DNA of 64,000 nt from Thalassovita mediterranea. Lineage in GTDB: Bacteria > Pseudomonadota > Alphaproteobacteria > Rhodobacterales > Rhodobacteraceae. Positions 25,401 through 32,667 of this stretch are shown here, one piece after another; position 1 is the stretch's first letter; every line of letters begins with the position of its first letter. The stretch spans positions 1 to 64,000 of the forward strand of contig NZ_CYSF01000001.1 of the NCBI RefSeq assembly GCF_001458435.1. Direction: 5' to 3'. Below the pieces are notes generated by a model. The model was not told where the DNA came from, made no database searches, and was given only the letters and a program-made list of their open reading frames with translations. A program made the position numbers and the translations under genes.

Positions 25401-25889
25401 AATGCGCCGCCGCGCCTTTGGTTTGGCGTTGATCAGTTCCGAAATTTGCCCCTGCCGAACCAGTGCAGGCGAATGCGCCCCGGTGGAGGCATCGGCGAAC
25501 AGCATCTGCACGTCACGGGCGCGCACGTCCTTGGTGTTCACCTTATAGGCAGATCCCACATCGCGGGTGATCCGGCGGACGATTTCCAGCTGGTCGTCAT
25601 CGTTAAACCCCGCAGGCGCCAAGCGTTGCGAGTTGTCGATGACAAGGCTGACCTCTGCATAGTTTCGCGCCGGACGGGACGAGGCGCCGGCGAAAATCAC
25701 ATCCTCCATCCCGCCGCCGCGCATGGCCTTGGGGCGGGTTTCACCCATCACCCAGCGCAGCGCCTCCAGCAGGTTCGACTTGCCACAACCGTTCGGCCCA
25801 ACCACACCGGTCAACCCGTCCTTGATCAACAGATCGGTCGGATCGACGAAGCTTTTGAAGCCGGTCAGTCTGAGTTTCGAAAACAGCAA
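22434..25889 (-). CDS. smc: Chromosome segregation protein SMC (1151 aa)
   Basis: Condensin ATPase that organises the chromosome. N-terminal head with Walker A GPNGCGKSNL at residues 31-40. Long coiled-coil arms of Glu/Ala/Arg-rich repeats run from about 170 to 490 and 650 to 930, around a hinge that includes VPALSNHVSVPDVLARRMD. The C-terminal head has the ABC signature LLSGGEQTLTAMAL near 1051-1064 and Walker B ICVLDEVDAPLDD near 1076-1088. The only usable start is a TTG at 25889, because a stop codon lies nine codons upstream in frame. The resulting N-terminus MLFSKLRLTGFKSF matches the family. Confidence 0.96.
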   Translation of the reverse strand: MLFSKLRLTGFKSFVDPTDLLIKDGLTGVVGPNGCGKSNLLEALRWVMGETRPKAMRGGGMEDVIFAGASSRPARNYAEVSLVIDNSQRLAPAGFNDDDQLEIVRRITRDVGSAYKVNTKDVRARDVQMLFADASTGAHSPALVRQGQISELINAKPKARRRILEEAAGISGLYQRRHEAELKLKGAEQNLARVDDVVDQLASQLATLDRQARQAARYRTIGEELRKAEGLLLYRRWREADEARLAAEEELRSRVTAAAQAEAEARKIAKMREELDAGLPPLREEEAIAAAILQRLMVQRDTLKDQEAQALQSIETLKNRILQMAKDIEREAGLNRDAGETIERLEWEARELQKASEGHEDKLEIASEMAQEAAAILQEREAEMSQQTEDVARLSARHQSAQRLLDDVRRTLARSEAEAMKARDAVTAAQQASEQAEANFATAEEEAEIAQATAENAEETLLEAETARAETQAREADVRAERSEAEGELNALRAEVTALAKLLERDTAEGGQILDRLQVEMGFEKALGAALADDLRAPQVEGDGPSGWTELPDYEVVQPLPDGVPALSNHVSVPDVLARRMDQIGLIEPEDAPRLQPLLQPGQRLVSMEGDLWRWDGYRAWAEDAPSAAALRLQQLNRLEELKQQSEHANSRADAARAAHEALTQRLADLTNADQAARQARRDADRLVNEASRKLSRAEADMTLAGSKLESLGMAVERHEDEAMEARERVVEAEEAMEDLDDLTEARAAIEDLKLTVEAARMTMMTKRSAHDEVRREGEARLRRTQEVTKEISGWKHRLETASKRSTELAERKEESEEELAEAMAMPEEIAEKREELGEAIETAEDRRKQAADVLAEAENALRLAEQGERDAERAASDAREARAGSEARAEAARETVALTVERIDEVMQVTPQALLQTLDVNPDDMADAEALEQDVNRLKRQRDALGAVNLRAEEDAKEVREEHGSLVDEKADLEEAIKALRSGIANLNKEGRERLLTAFEQVNSNFSLLFTHLFGGGEANLELIESDDPLDAGLEIMCQPPGKKLSTLSLLSGGEQTLTAMALIFAVFLANPAPICVLDEVDAPLDDANVTRFCDLLDEMCRRTDTRFLIITHHAVTMARMDRLFGVTMQEQGVSQLVSVDLKKAEALVA

Positions 25890-26118
25890 GTGGCGCGGTA
25901 TCCCTGCGGTGGCCTAAATATGATTCCAATGATCATTGATCCTGAGTGGTCACGAAGGCGTGAGTCAACGCAATGCCCCTGTATTTCGACTTATCCTGCC
26001 AGTTATCCACAAAATATTGCGGTTTTGCGGGAAAACCCCTGCGAATGGACGTCGTTTTTAGTCCCCGACGTTGCGCAAACACGCTTGACCTCTGGGGCGC
26101 ATTCACGCGATCAAATGC

Positions 26119-26312
26119 CTCGTATGGTTTCTGTGCGCCGCTGTCGCGTGCAGGACGAAGAGGGAATGTGGAACGGGCGATCCAAGTCGGAGCCTGCGAC
26201 CACAGCCGCCCCCGCGACTGTCCGCGGTGAGCCACTGTCACACTGCCACTGAGCATCCGCTTGGGAAGGCGACAGCGGTGTTGATCCGCCAGCCAGGAGA
26301 CCTGCCATGCGC
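26119..26312 (+). promoter_or_regulatory. Cobalamin (AdoCbl) riboswitch
   Basis: Conserved landmarks in the right order: AGGGAA near 26160, GGCGATCC near 26176, GCCGCCCCCGCGACTGT at 26205-26221 (the P6-loop core), GCCACTG at 26231-26237 and again at 26245-26251 (B12 box), GGGAAGGCG at 26263-26271, and the 3' end AGCCAGGAGACCTGCC at 26291-26306. It lies upstream of cobW and is expected to shut off cobW and the genes behind it when adenosylcobalamin is abundant. The 5' boundary is approximate. Confidence 0.93.
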
Positions 26313-26356
26313 AGATATAACCTGATCCGTCGGGGATGACGGGTGACGAGGGAAGA

Positions 26357-26394
26357 CGCCCGAAGGTCGCACGTCTGCGCGACCGCTTTGGGCG
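26357..26394 (+). promoter_or_regulatory. Long hairpin in the riboswitch expression platform
   Basis: CGCCC-GAAG-GTCGC pairs with GCGAC-CGCTTT-GGGCG around an ACGTCTGC loop, with a small bulge. It lies 45 nt downstream of the riboswitch aptamer and about 105 nt before cobW. There is no T-run, so Rho-dependent or RNase-based control is more likely than intrinsic termination. The first GGTCGC can also pair with a later GGCGACC-proximal segment, so alternatives exist. Confidence 0.4.
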
Positions 26395-26498
26395 ACCAAC
26401 CTCTGGCGCCGCACCCCCGCACTGATTACATAGCCGAAAACCGGTCTGCACGCCGCAGGTTCCGCAGTCATTGCCGCCCAAAGAGAGGGAACAGAAAT

Positions 26499-27593
26499 AT
26501 GCCCGCCAAGATCCCCGCCACCGTTGTCACAGGTTTCCTGGGCGCCGGGAAAACCACCCTGATCCGCAACATGCTGGCCAATGCCAACGGCAAACGCATT
26601 GCGCTGATCATCAACGAATTCGGCGACCTGGGCGTGGATGGCGATATCCTGAAGGGCTGCGGCGATGAAACCTGCACCGAAGATGATATCATGGAACTGT
26701 CGAACGGTTGCATCTGCTGCACCGTGGCCGAAGATTTCATCCCAACGCTGGAAAAGCTGCTGGACCGTGATCAGAAGCCGGACCACATCGTCATCGAAAC
26801 CTCTGGCCTTGCGCTGCCGCAGCCGCTGGTCCGCGCCTTTAACTGGCCCGAAATTTCGACCCGCGTGACCGTCGATGGCGTTGTGACCGTGGTGGACGGC
26901 CGTGCCGTGCATGACGGTCAGTTCGCCCACAACGTCGCCGCGGTGGATGCGCAGCGCAAGATGGACGAAAACCTAGATCATGAAACGCCGCTGTCGGAAC
27001 TGTTTGCCGATCAGGTCACCTGTGCCGACATGATCGTGGTCAACAAATCCGACCTGCTGAGTGAGGATGAGGCATCCGAGCTGACCGCCAAGCTGAAATC
27101 CGAAAGCCGCTCTGGCGTGCAGGTTGTCAAAGCGTCGATGGGTGCGTTGCCGGTGGATGTGCTGTTGGGCCAAGGCGTGGGGGCAGAGGGCGACATGGAC
27201 GCCCGCCACGAAAGCCACCACCATCACCACCATGATGACAATCATCACCACGACGATGACCATCATGATGATCACGACCATGATCACCATCACCACCACG
27301 ATCATGACCACGACGCCTTTGAAAGTTTCGTTGTGGAACGCGCCGAAGTGGCCGACCCCAAGGCGTTTGCTGATCAGGTGGTGTCCGTCATCCGCGACCA
27401 CGGCATCTTGCGCCTGAAAGGTTTCGCCGCGGTCGAAGGCAAACCCATGCGTCTGACCCTGCAGGCTGTTGGCCCGCGCATCGATACCTATTTCGACCAA
27501 CCCTTCGGCAGTGCGCCGCGCCAGACCCGTCTGGTGGTGATTGGTGAATCCGGCCTGGACCGCGCCGCAATTGAAAAGGCGCTGCAGGCATGA
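26499..27593 (+). CDS. cobW: Cobalamin biosynthesis metallochaperone CobW (364 aa)
   Basis: G3E-family GTPase thought to deliver Co(II) to the cobaltochelatase. Walker A GFLGAGKTT at residues 12-20. The metal-binding CxCC motif is NGCICC (Cys71, Cys73, Cys74). GTP-specificity NKSD sits in VVNKSDLL. A strongly His/Asp-rich stretch spans about residues 237-273, a likely cobalt reservoir. The C-terminal CobW_C domain follows from about FESFVVERAEV. The ATG at 26499 is preceded by AGAGAGGGAACAGAAAT. First gene behind the cobalamin riboswitch. It overlaps the next gene by ATGA. Confidence 0.95.
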   Translation: MPAKIPATVVTGFLGAGKTTLIRNMLANANGKRIALIINEFGDLGVDGDILKGCGDETCTEDDIMELSNGCICCTVAEDFIPTLEKLLDRDQKPDHIVIETSGLALPQPLVRAFNWPEISTRVTVDGVVTVVDGRAVHDGQFAHNVAAVDAQRKMDENLDHETPLSELFADQVTCADMIVVNKSDLLSEDEASELTAKLKSESRSGVQVVKASMGALPVDVLLGQGVGAEGDMDARHESHHHHHHDDNHHHDDDHHDDHDHDHHHHHDHDHDAFESFVVERAEVADPKAFADQVVSVIRDHGILRLKGFAAVEGKPMRLTLQAVGPRIDTYFDQPFGSAPRQTRLVVIGESGLDRAAIEKALQA

Positions 27594-28057
27594 TCGAAAT
27601 CGCGCAGGAATCACCGCTGACCGATGACGGGCGCGCCCTGCTGGCCGGGTCCGACGCGGCCCTGCGCGCGGTCTATTCGGCTGACGAATGCTTCACCCTC
27701 GATCCAGAGGAACTGGTGGATGACAAAATCACCTTCCTCGTCGCCCGTGAGGGCGGCGCGGCATTGGGGTGTGTGGCATTGGTAAATTGTGGCGACTATG
27801 GCGAGGTCAAACGCCTGTTCGTCACGCCCGAAGCACGCGGCAAGCAATTGGCCCAACATCTGATGGACACGCTGGAAAGTCGCGCCATCGCGCTGGGGCA
27901 CACATCTGTCAAACTGGAAACCGGTGACAAACTGGTTCCGGCGGTCGCGCTATACAAACGTCTGGGCTACAGCGTTTGCGGCCCGTTCGGGGACTACCCC
28001 GAACATCCCGCCAGCCTGTTTATGACAAAACCGCTGGTGCCGGCGGTGGTTGCCTGA
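27590..28057 (+). CDS. GNAT-family N-acetyltransferase (155 aa)
   Basis: Acetyl-CoA-dependent acetyltransferase fold. The coenzyme-A-binding motif A is VKRLFVTPEARGKQLAQHLMDTLESRAIALG, with the (R/Q)xxGx(G/A)-type turn in ARGKQLA. The C-terminal LYKRLGYSVCGPFGDYPEHPASLFMTK is typical of the small single-domain members. The start codon overlaps the cobW stop (ATGA), so the gene is translationally coupled to cobW and should share its riboswitch control. The substrate is unknown. An involvement in cobalamin synthesis is suggested only by the coupling. Confidence 0.85.
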   Translation: MIEIAQESPLTDDGRALLAGSDAALRAVYSADECFTLDPEELVDDKITFLVAREGGAALGCVALVNCGDYGEVKRLFVTPEARGKQLAQHLMDTLESRAIALGHTSVKLETGDKLVPAVALYKRLGYSVCGPFGDYPEHPASLFMTKPLVPAVVA

Positions 28058-28114
28058 GGCATGGGCGCGCCTGCCTCAGCAACACTTGCGTTGAATATCA
28101 TAGGGGCTGAACAC

Positions 28115-28285
28115 TCAGCCCTTATGCTCTTTCTCAGGCGCTTTGCCCTCTTCGGCGGCCTTCTTCATCCGGGCCAGCAGCGCAGCCTTGTCGGTGCCCT
28201 TGTCGTTGTTGCGGTTATCGTTCTTGTTGCGGGGCTTGTTTTTGCCATATGTGGGCTTCACCCCGCCCATTCTGCTGTAATCCAT
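28115..28285 (-). CDS. Small basic protein of unknown function (56 aa)
   Basis: A short gene between the GNAT gene and cobN on the opposite strand. It translates as MDYSRMGGVKPTYGKNKPRN, then a Lys/Asn/Asp-rich stretch (KNDNRNNDKGTDKAALL), and ends ARMKKAAEEGKAPEKEHKG. It is highly charged, Cys-free and without a signal or membrane segment, so probably cytoplasmic and partly disordered. The ATG at 28285 is preceded by AAAGAGGGATAAG, a clear ribosome-binding site. The stop lies inside a GGGCTGA/TCAGCCC hairpin (28104-28120) that may terminate it. I do not recognise the family. It is divergent from cobN across 72 nt. Confidence 0.72.
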   Translation of the reverse strand: MDYSRMGGVKPTYGKNKPRNKNDNRNNDKGTDKAALLARMKKAAEEGKAPEKEHKG

Positions 28286-28357
28286 CTTATCCCTCTTTCA
28301 CTGGTTCTGACGGCTCATGCCGCACTCTACCACAAAGCTCAAGCAAAGGACTGCTAG

Positions 28358-31300
28358 ATGCATCTTCTCGCTGCGACCCCCGGCTCTATTGATGATGGGC
28401 AGGAACCTGTGGATCTGGGCCAGACACCGGCCGAAGTGGTATTCATTTCCGCCGCCGATACAGAACTGGCGTCGCTGAGTCAGGCGCGTCAGGATCTGGA
28501 GGACGCGCCGGAACTGCGTCTGGCGAACCTGACCCACCTGCAGCACCCAATGTCGGTGGACCTGCATCTGGACAATTGCGCGACCAAGTCGAAACTGGTG
28601 ATCGCGCGGATCCTTGGTGGTGCGGGCTACTGGAAATACGGGTTCCAGCAATACGCCGCGCGTCTGGCAGAGGCGGGCGTGCCTTTCGTGGCGCTACCGG
28701 GCGATGACAAACCCGACGCAGAACTGCGCGAGCTGTCGACTGTGTCCGCCGCCGATTACGATGCGCTGTGGGCCTATATGGTTGAGGGCGGGCCGGACAA
28801 TGCGCTGAACTTTCTGTCCTATGCCCGTTGGATGCTGGCGGATCATGAGGGCGAGGCGCCGCAGGCTGCCGCGCCGCTGTTGCGGGCGGGTGTCTATTGG
28901 CCGGGCGCGGGCGTTGCGGATCTCTCTGCTGCGCAAACAGCGTGGCGTGAGGGGCAGCCGGTGGTTCCGCTGATCTTCTACCGCGCTTTGGTGCAGGGTG
29001 CGGGTCTGAACCCGATCAATCGCATGGTGAAATCCCTGCTGCGTCAGGGGCTGAACCCGCTGCCGGTTTTTGTTGCCTCGCTCAAGGATCCGGTGTCGGT
29101 CGCCACGCTGGAAACCCTGTTCTCCGCAGCGCCACCCTCGGTCATCCTGAACGCCACATCCTTTGCCGTCGGCAGTCCGCACGCGGGCGACACCAGCCCC
29201 GACAACCCGCTGGTCATGCCCGCCGCCGATGAGGCGCCCGTATTTCAAGTCGTGCTGGCAGGAAGCAACGAACAGTCTTGGGCCGAAGGACTGACCGGCC
29301 TGTCGGCGCGTGACATCGCAATGAACGTCGCCCTGCCAGAGGTGGACGGCCGCGTGCTGTCCCGCGCCATCAGCTTCAAGGATGAGGCCTATTTTGATGA
29401 GGCCACCGAATGCCCCATCGCCACCTATCGCGCCCAAGGCGACCGGATCGAATTTGTCGCCTCCCTCGCCGCGAACTGGGCCCGTCTGCGTCATGCGCCT
29501 ATCGCGGATCGCAAAGTCGCGATGGTTCTGGCGAACTATCCTAACAAGGACGGCCGTCTGGCCAATGGCGTTGGCCTCGACACGCCCGCCGCTGCGGTCA
29601 ACATGCTGCAAACGCTGGATCAGGCAGGCTACGCGGTGACGGATGCGCCCGCTGACAGTGATGCGCTGATGCAGACGATTATGGCCGGCCCGACCAACTG
29701 GTTGACCGACCGCGCCGCGCGGGAAGGTGGTGTGACGCTTTCCTTGGCCGACTACAAACGGTTCTATGATGCCCTGCCGTGGGACGTGCGCGAACCGATG
29801 GAGGCGCGCTGGGGCCAGCCGGAGGACGATCCGTTCTTCACGGCCGACACAGGCTTCGCCCTGTCGATCTTCCCCTTCGGCAATGCGCTGATCGGGGTGC
29901 AGCCTGCGCGTGGCTATAACATCGATCCGACGGATACCTACCATTCGCCCGATCTGGTGCCGCCGCACAACTATCTGGCCTTCTATTTCTACCTGCGTCA
30001 CGTCTTTGGCGCCCATGCGATCGCGCATATGGGCAAGCACGGCAATATGGAATGGCTGCCGGGCAAGGCGCTGGCGCTGTCGTCGACCTGCTGGCCCGAG
30101 GTGGTTTTTGGCCCCACGCCGCACCTTTATCCCTTCATCGTCAATGATCCGGGCGAAGGCACGCAGGCCAAACGTCGTGCCCAAGCGGTGATCATCGACC
30201 ACCTGACGCCGCCCCTGACCCGCGCCGAAAGCTATGGCCCGATGAAGGATCTGGAGGCGCTGGTGGATGAGTATTACGAAGCAGCGGGCGTTGATCCCCG
30301 TCGCATCGAACATCTGCGCCGTGAAATCCTATCGCTGACCTCTGCCACCGGCATTGGCGAGGATGCGGGCCTGAAGGGCGAGGATGAAGAGAGCGATCTG
30401 GCCAAGCTCGACGCCTACCTCTGCGATCTGAAAGAGGCGCAGATTCGCGATGGCCTCCACATTTTCGGCACCTCGCCAGAGGGCGTGCAGGCCCGCGATT
30501 TGGCCATTGCGCTGGCCCGTGTGCCGCGCGGGCAGGGCAAGGGTGCGGAAAACTCGCTGATCCGCGCCTTGGCAACCGATCTGGGGTTGGCGTTTGATCC
30601 GCTCGATTGTGACATGGCTGCGCCGTGGACGGGGGCACGCCCCGACCTTTTGGCCGCACTGGACGAAACAACATGGCGCAGCACCGGCGACACGGTAGAA
30701 CGGTTGGAGCTACTGGCGATCACGCTGGTTGGCACTGGTGCTGATGCGCCCGGCGAACAGTCGGCAGAGATTCTGGCCCATCTGCGCGATGTGATCATTC
30801 CAACGCTGGACGCCTGTGGTCCGGCCGAACGTGACGGTTTCCTCAAGGTGCTGGGCGGCCGCTTCCTGCCCCCCGGCCCCTCTGGCGCACCGACGCGCGG
30901 GCGGCTGGACACGCTGCCGACAGGGCGCAATTTCTATTCCGTCGACAGCCGCGCAGTGCCGACGCCGACCGCGTGGGCGCTGGGGTGGAAATCTGCGAAC
31001 CTGTTGATCGAAAAACACCTGCAAGACCACGGCGACTGGCCGCGCAGCATGCTGGTCACTGCCTGGGGCACCGCCAACATGCGCACCGGCGGCGACGACA
31101 TCGCGCAGGCGTTGGCCCTGATGGGGGTCAAACCGAAATGGGACAGTGCCAACCGTCGTGTGACGGGGTTTGAGATCCTGCCCGAAGGGGTGCTGGGCCG
31201 TCCGCGTGTGGATGTGACGCTGCGCATCTCTGGCTTCTTCCGCGATGCCTTCCCGCAGCTGATTGCGTTGGTGGACAGTGCTGCACGCGCGGTTCAGGCG

Positions 31301-32059
31301 CTGGATGAAAGCGATGATCAGAACCCCGCCGCCGCTCGTGCGCGGGCGGGCGAAGGGACGGCGCGTGTCTTTGGCTCCAAACCCGGCGCCTATGGCGCGG
31401 GTCTGCAAGCGTTGATTGATGAACGCATCTGGAACGACACCGCTGATTTTGCCGAGGCCTATCTGGAATGGGGCGGCTATTCCTATGGTGCCGGTGGGGA
31501 GGGTCAACGCGACCGCGCCGGATTTGAACAGCGCCTCAGCCAGACAGAAGCGATCGTTCAGAACCAGGACAACCGCGAACACGATCTGCTGGACAGTGAC
31601 GACTACTACCAGTTTGAAGGTGGCGCAGCCGCGGCGGTGAAGACGCTGCAAGGCGAGGCGCGTCCGATTTATCATAACGACCATTCCCGTCCCGAACGCC
31701 CCGTGATCCGCACTTTGGATGAGGAAATCGGCCGCGTTCTACGGTCGCGTGTGGTGAATCCCAAATGGATCGATGGCGTGAAGCGCCACGGCTACAAAGG
31801 CGCGTTCGAGATCGCGGCGACGGTCGACTACCTGTTTGCCTTTGCCGCTACGACGGGTGTGGTGAAACACCACCACTTCGACATGGTGCACGCCGCCTTC
31901 CTCGAGGATGACGATACCCGCGAATTTATCGCTGATCACAACGCCCCCGCCCTGCGCGAGATTGCCGAACGTTTGAAAGAAGCGATGGATCGCGGCCTTT
32001 GGGTTCCGCGGTCAAATTCGGCCCGCGCGTTTATCGACGGATTGCTTGGCGGCAGCTAA
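28358..32059 (+). CDS. cobN: Aerobic cobaltochelatase large subunit CobN (1233 aa)
   Basis: Large Mg-chelatase-H-like subunit that, with CobS and CobT, inserts Co(II) into hydrogenobyrinic acid a,c-diamide using ATP. Typical blocks are NYPNKDGRLANGVGLDTPAA near residues 395-415, HMGKHGNMEWLPGKALALS near 560 (family hallmark of the substrate/metal site), GTQAKRRAQAVIIDHLTPPLTRAESYG near 615, PTGRNFYSVDSRAVPT near 857 and the C-terminal KWIDGVKRHGYKGAFEIAATVDYLF. The length is in the family range. The ATG at 28358 follows AAAGGACTGCTAG. cobS and cobT are not in the window. Confidence 0.97.
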   Translation: MHLLAATPGSIDDGQEPVDLGQTPAEVVFISAADTELASLSQARQDLEDAPELRLANLTHLQHPMSVDLHLDNCATKSKLVIARILGGAGYWKYGFQQYAARLAEAGVPFVALPGDDKPDAELRELSTVSAADYDALWAYMVEGGPDNALNFLSYARWMLADHEGEAPQAAAPLLRAGVYWPGAGVADLSAAQTAWREGQPVVPLIFYRALVQGAGLNPINRMVKSLLRQGLNPLPVFVASLKDPVSVATLETLFSAAPPSVILNATSFAVGSPHAGDTSPDNPLVMPAADEAPVFQVVLAGSNEQSWAEGLTGLSARDIAMNVALPEVDGRVLSRAISFKDEAYFDEATECPIATYRAQGDRIEFVASLAANWARLRHAPIADRKVAMVLANYPNKDGRLANGVGLDTPAAAVNMLQTLDQAGYAVTDAPADSDALMQTIMAGPTNWLTDRAAREGGVTLSLADYKRFYDALPWDVREPMEARWGQPEDDPFFTADTGFALSIFPFGNALIGVQPARGYNIDPTDTYHSPDLVPPHNYLAFYFYLRHVFGAHAIAHMGKHGNMEWLPGKALALSSTCWPEVVFGPTPHLYPFIVNDPGEGTQAKRRAQAVIIDHLTPPLTRAESYGPMKDLEALVDEYYEAAGVDPRRIEHLRREILSLTSATGIGEDAGLKGEDEESDLAKLDAYLCDLKEAQIRDGLHIFGTSPEGVQARDLAIALARVPRGQGKGAENSLIRALATDLGLAFDPLDCDMAAPWTGARPDLLAALDETTWRSTGDTVERLELLAITLVGTGADAPGEQSAEILAHLRDVIIPTLDACGPAERDGFLKVLGGRFLPPGPSGAPTRGRLDTLPTGRNFYSVDSRAVPTPTAWALGWKSANLLIEKHLQDHGDWPRSMLVTAWGTANMRTGGDDIAQALALMGVKPKWDSANRRVTGFEILPEGVLGRPRVDVTLRISGFFRDAFPQLIALVDSAARAVQALDESDDQNPAAARARAGEGTARVFGSKPGAYGAGLQALIDERIWNDTADFAEAYLEWGGYSYGAGGEGQRDRAGFEQRLSQTEAIVQNQDNREHDLLDSDDYYQFEGGAAAAVKTLQGEARPIYHNDHSRPERPVIRTLDEEIGRVLRSRVVNPKWIDGVKRHGYKGAFEIAATVDYLFAFAATTGVVKHHHFDMVHAAFLEDDDTREFIADHNAPALREIAERLKEAMDRGLWVPRSNSARAFIDGLLGGS

Positions 32060-32066
32060 ATCAGTT

Positions 32067-32096
32067 CGGGTGTGGCCCTCTTCAGGGTCGCACCCG
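32067..32096 (+). terminator. Stem-loop after cobN
   Basis: CGGGTGTGGCCCT and AGGGTCGCACCCG pair almost fully around a short CTT loop just after the cobN stop. No T-run follows, so it could be a transcript-end stabiliser or Rho-assisted terminator. Confidence 0.55.
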
Positions 32097-32134
32097 CGAT
32101 CTAGGCATATGTACTGCTGCGAGTTGGATAGGTG

Positions 32135-32527
32135 TTAGTCCAACTTGAGGCATAGCGATGATGATCCCTGTTCCCCCTGTGGGAGGCAGCGATAGGTTCC
32201 CCCTAGCGCAAGTGCAGAGAGATCCCTGCCGCGGGGGCATTTCAATTCAGCCAGCGCTACGGCCACGTCACCGCCAATTTTGTGTACCCGGCATCCGGTC
32301 ATTGCTTCTATTGCGCTGCCAGCTAGGAAACTGACCCGATCCATGCGCGGACGCGCCATGGTATTGGTGCGAATCGCCTCTACCTGATCGCCCGCGGCAC
32401 GCATGGTGAAGTGCATTTCGCCGATTTGAATGCGGGTCGCAGTGAGGCCGCGAAATCCATGCCCCGCCATGTCACACGCGGAAAGGGTGCAAGCCAGAGT
32501 GAGGTAAATTGCTGTGATATAACGCAT
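32135..32527 (-). CDS. Putative lipoprotein of unknown function (130 aa)
   Basis: Not a recognised family. The N-terminus MRYITAIYLTLACTLSACD is a lipoprotein signal with lipobox LSAC, so Cys18 would be lipidated. The mature part of about 110 residues carries a beta-rich core (ATRIQIGEMHFTMRAAGDQVEAIR) and three further cysteines (MTGCRV, ELKCPRG and RCLPQG, plus one near the end), enough for disulfides. It lies alone between cobN and a multi-pass membrane protein. Confidence 0.72.
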   Translation of the reverse strand: MRYITAIYLTLACTLSACDMAGHGFRGLTATRIQIGEMHFTMRAAGDQVEAIRTNTMARPRMDRVSFLAGSAIEAMTGCRVHKIGGDVAVALAELKCPRGRDLSALALGGTYRCLPQGEQGSSSLCLKLD

Positions 32528-32667
32528 AAATCGAATGCTATCCGATATCGGTTAACAGCGGGTTAATGGCAGGCACGGTGGGCGGTGGGCTGCCCCAAAG
32601 CATCCTGTTGCATTCTGATTTCTGAATATTGTATATATTCGGTAATTGGAATGTATTGGAGGCCATT

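Noticed and set aside
27208-27316. Repetitive CAC/CAT/GAT codons resembling a tandem repeat or CRISPR-like array
   Set aside because: In frame these encode the His/Asp-rich metal tract of CobW. There are no regular spacers. The same holds for 40165-40300 in CbiX.
28694-30313. 539-codon open frame opposite cobN
   Set aside because: Antisense shadow of the strongly conserved CobN gene. The protein has no recognisable domain and a composition typical of reverse-frame translation.
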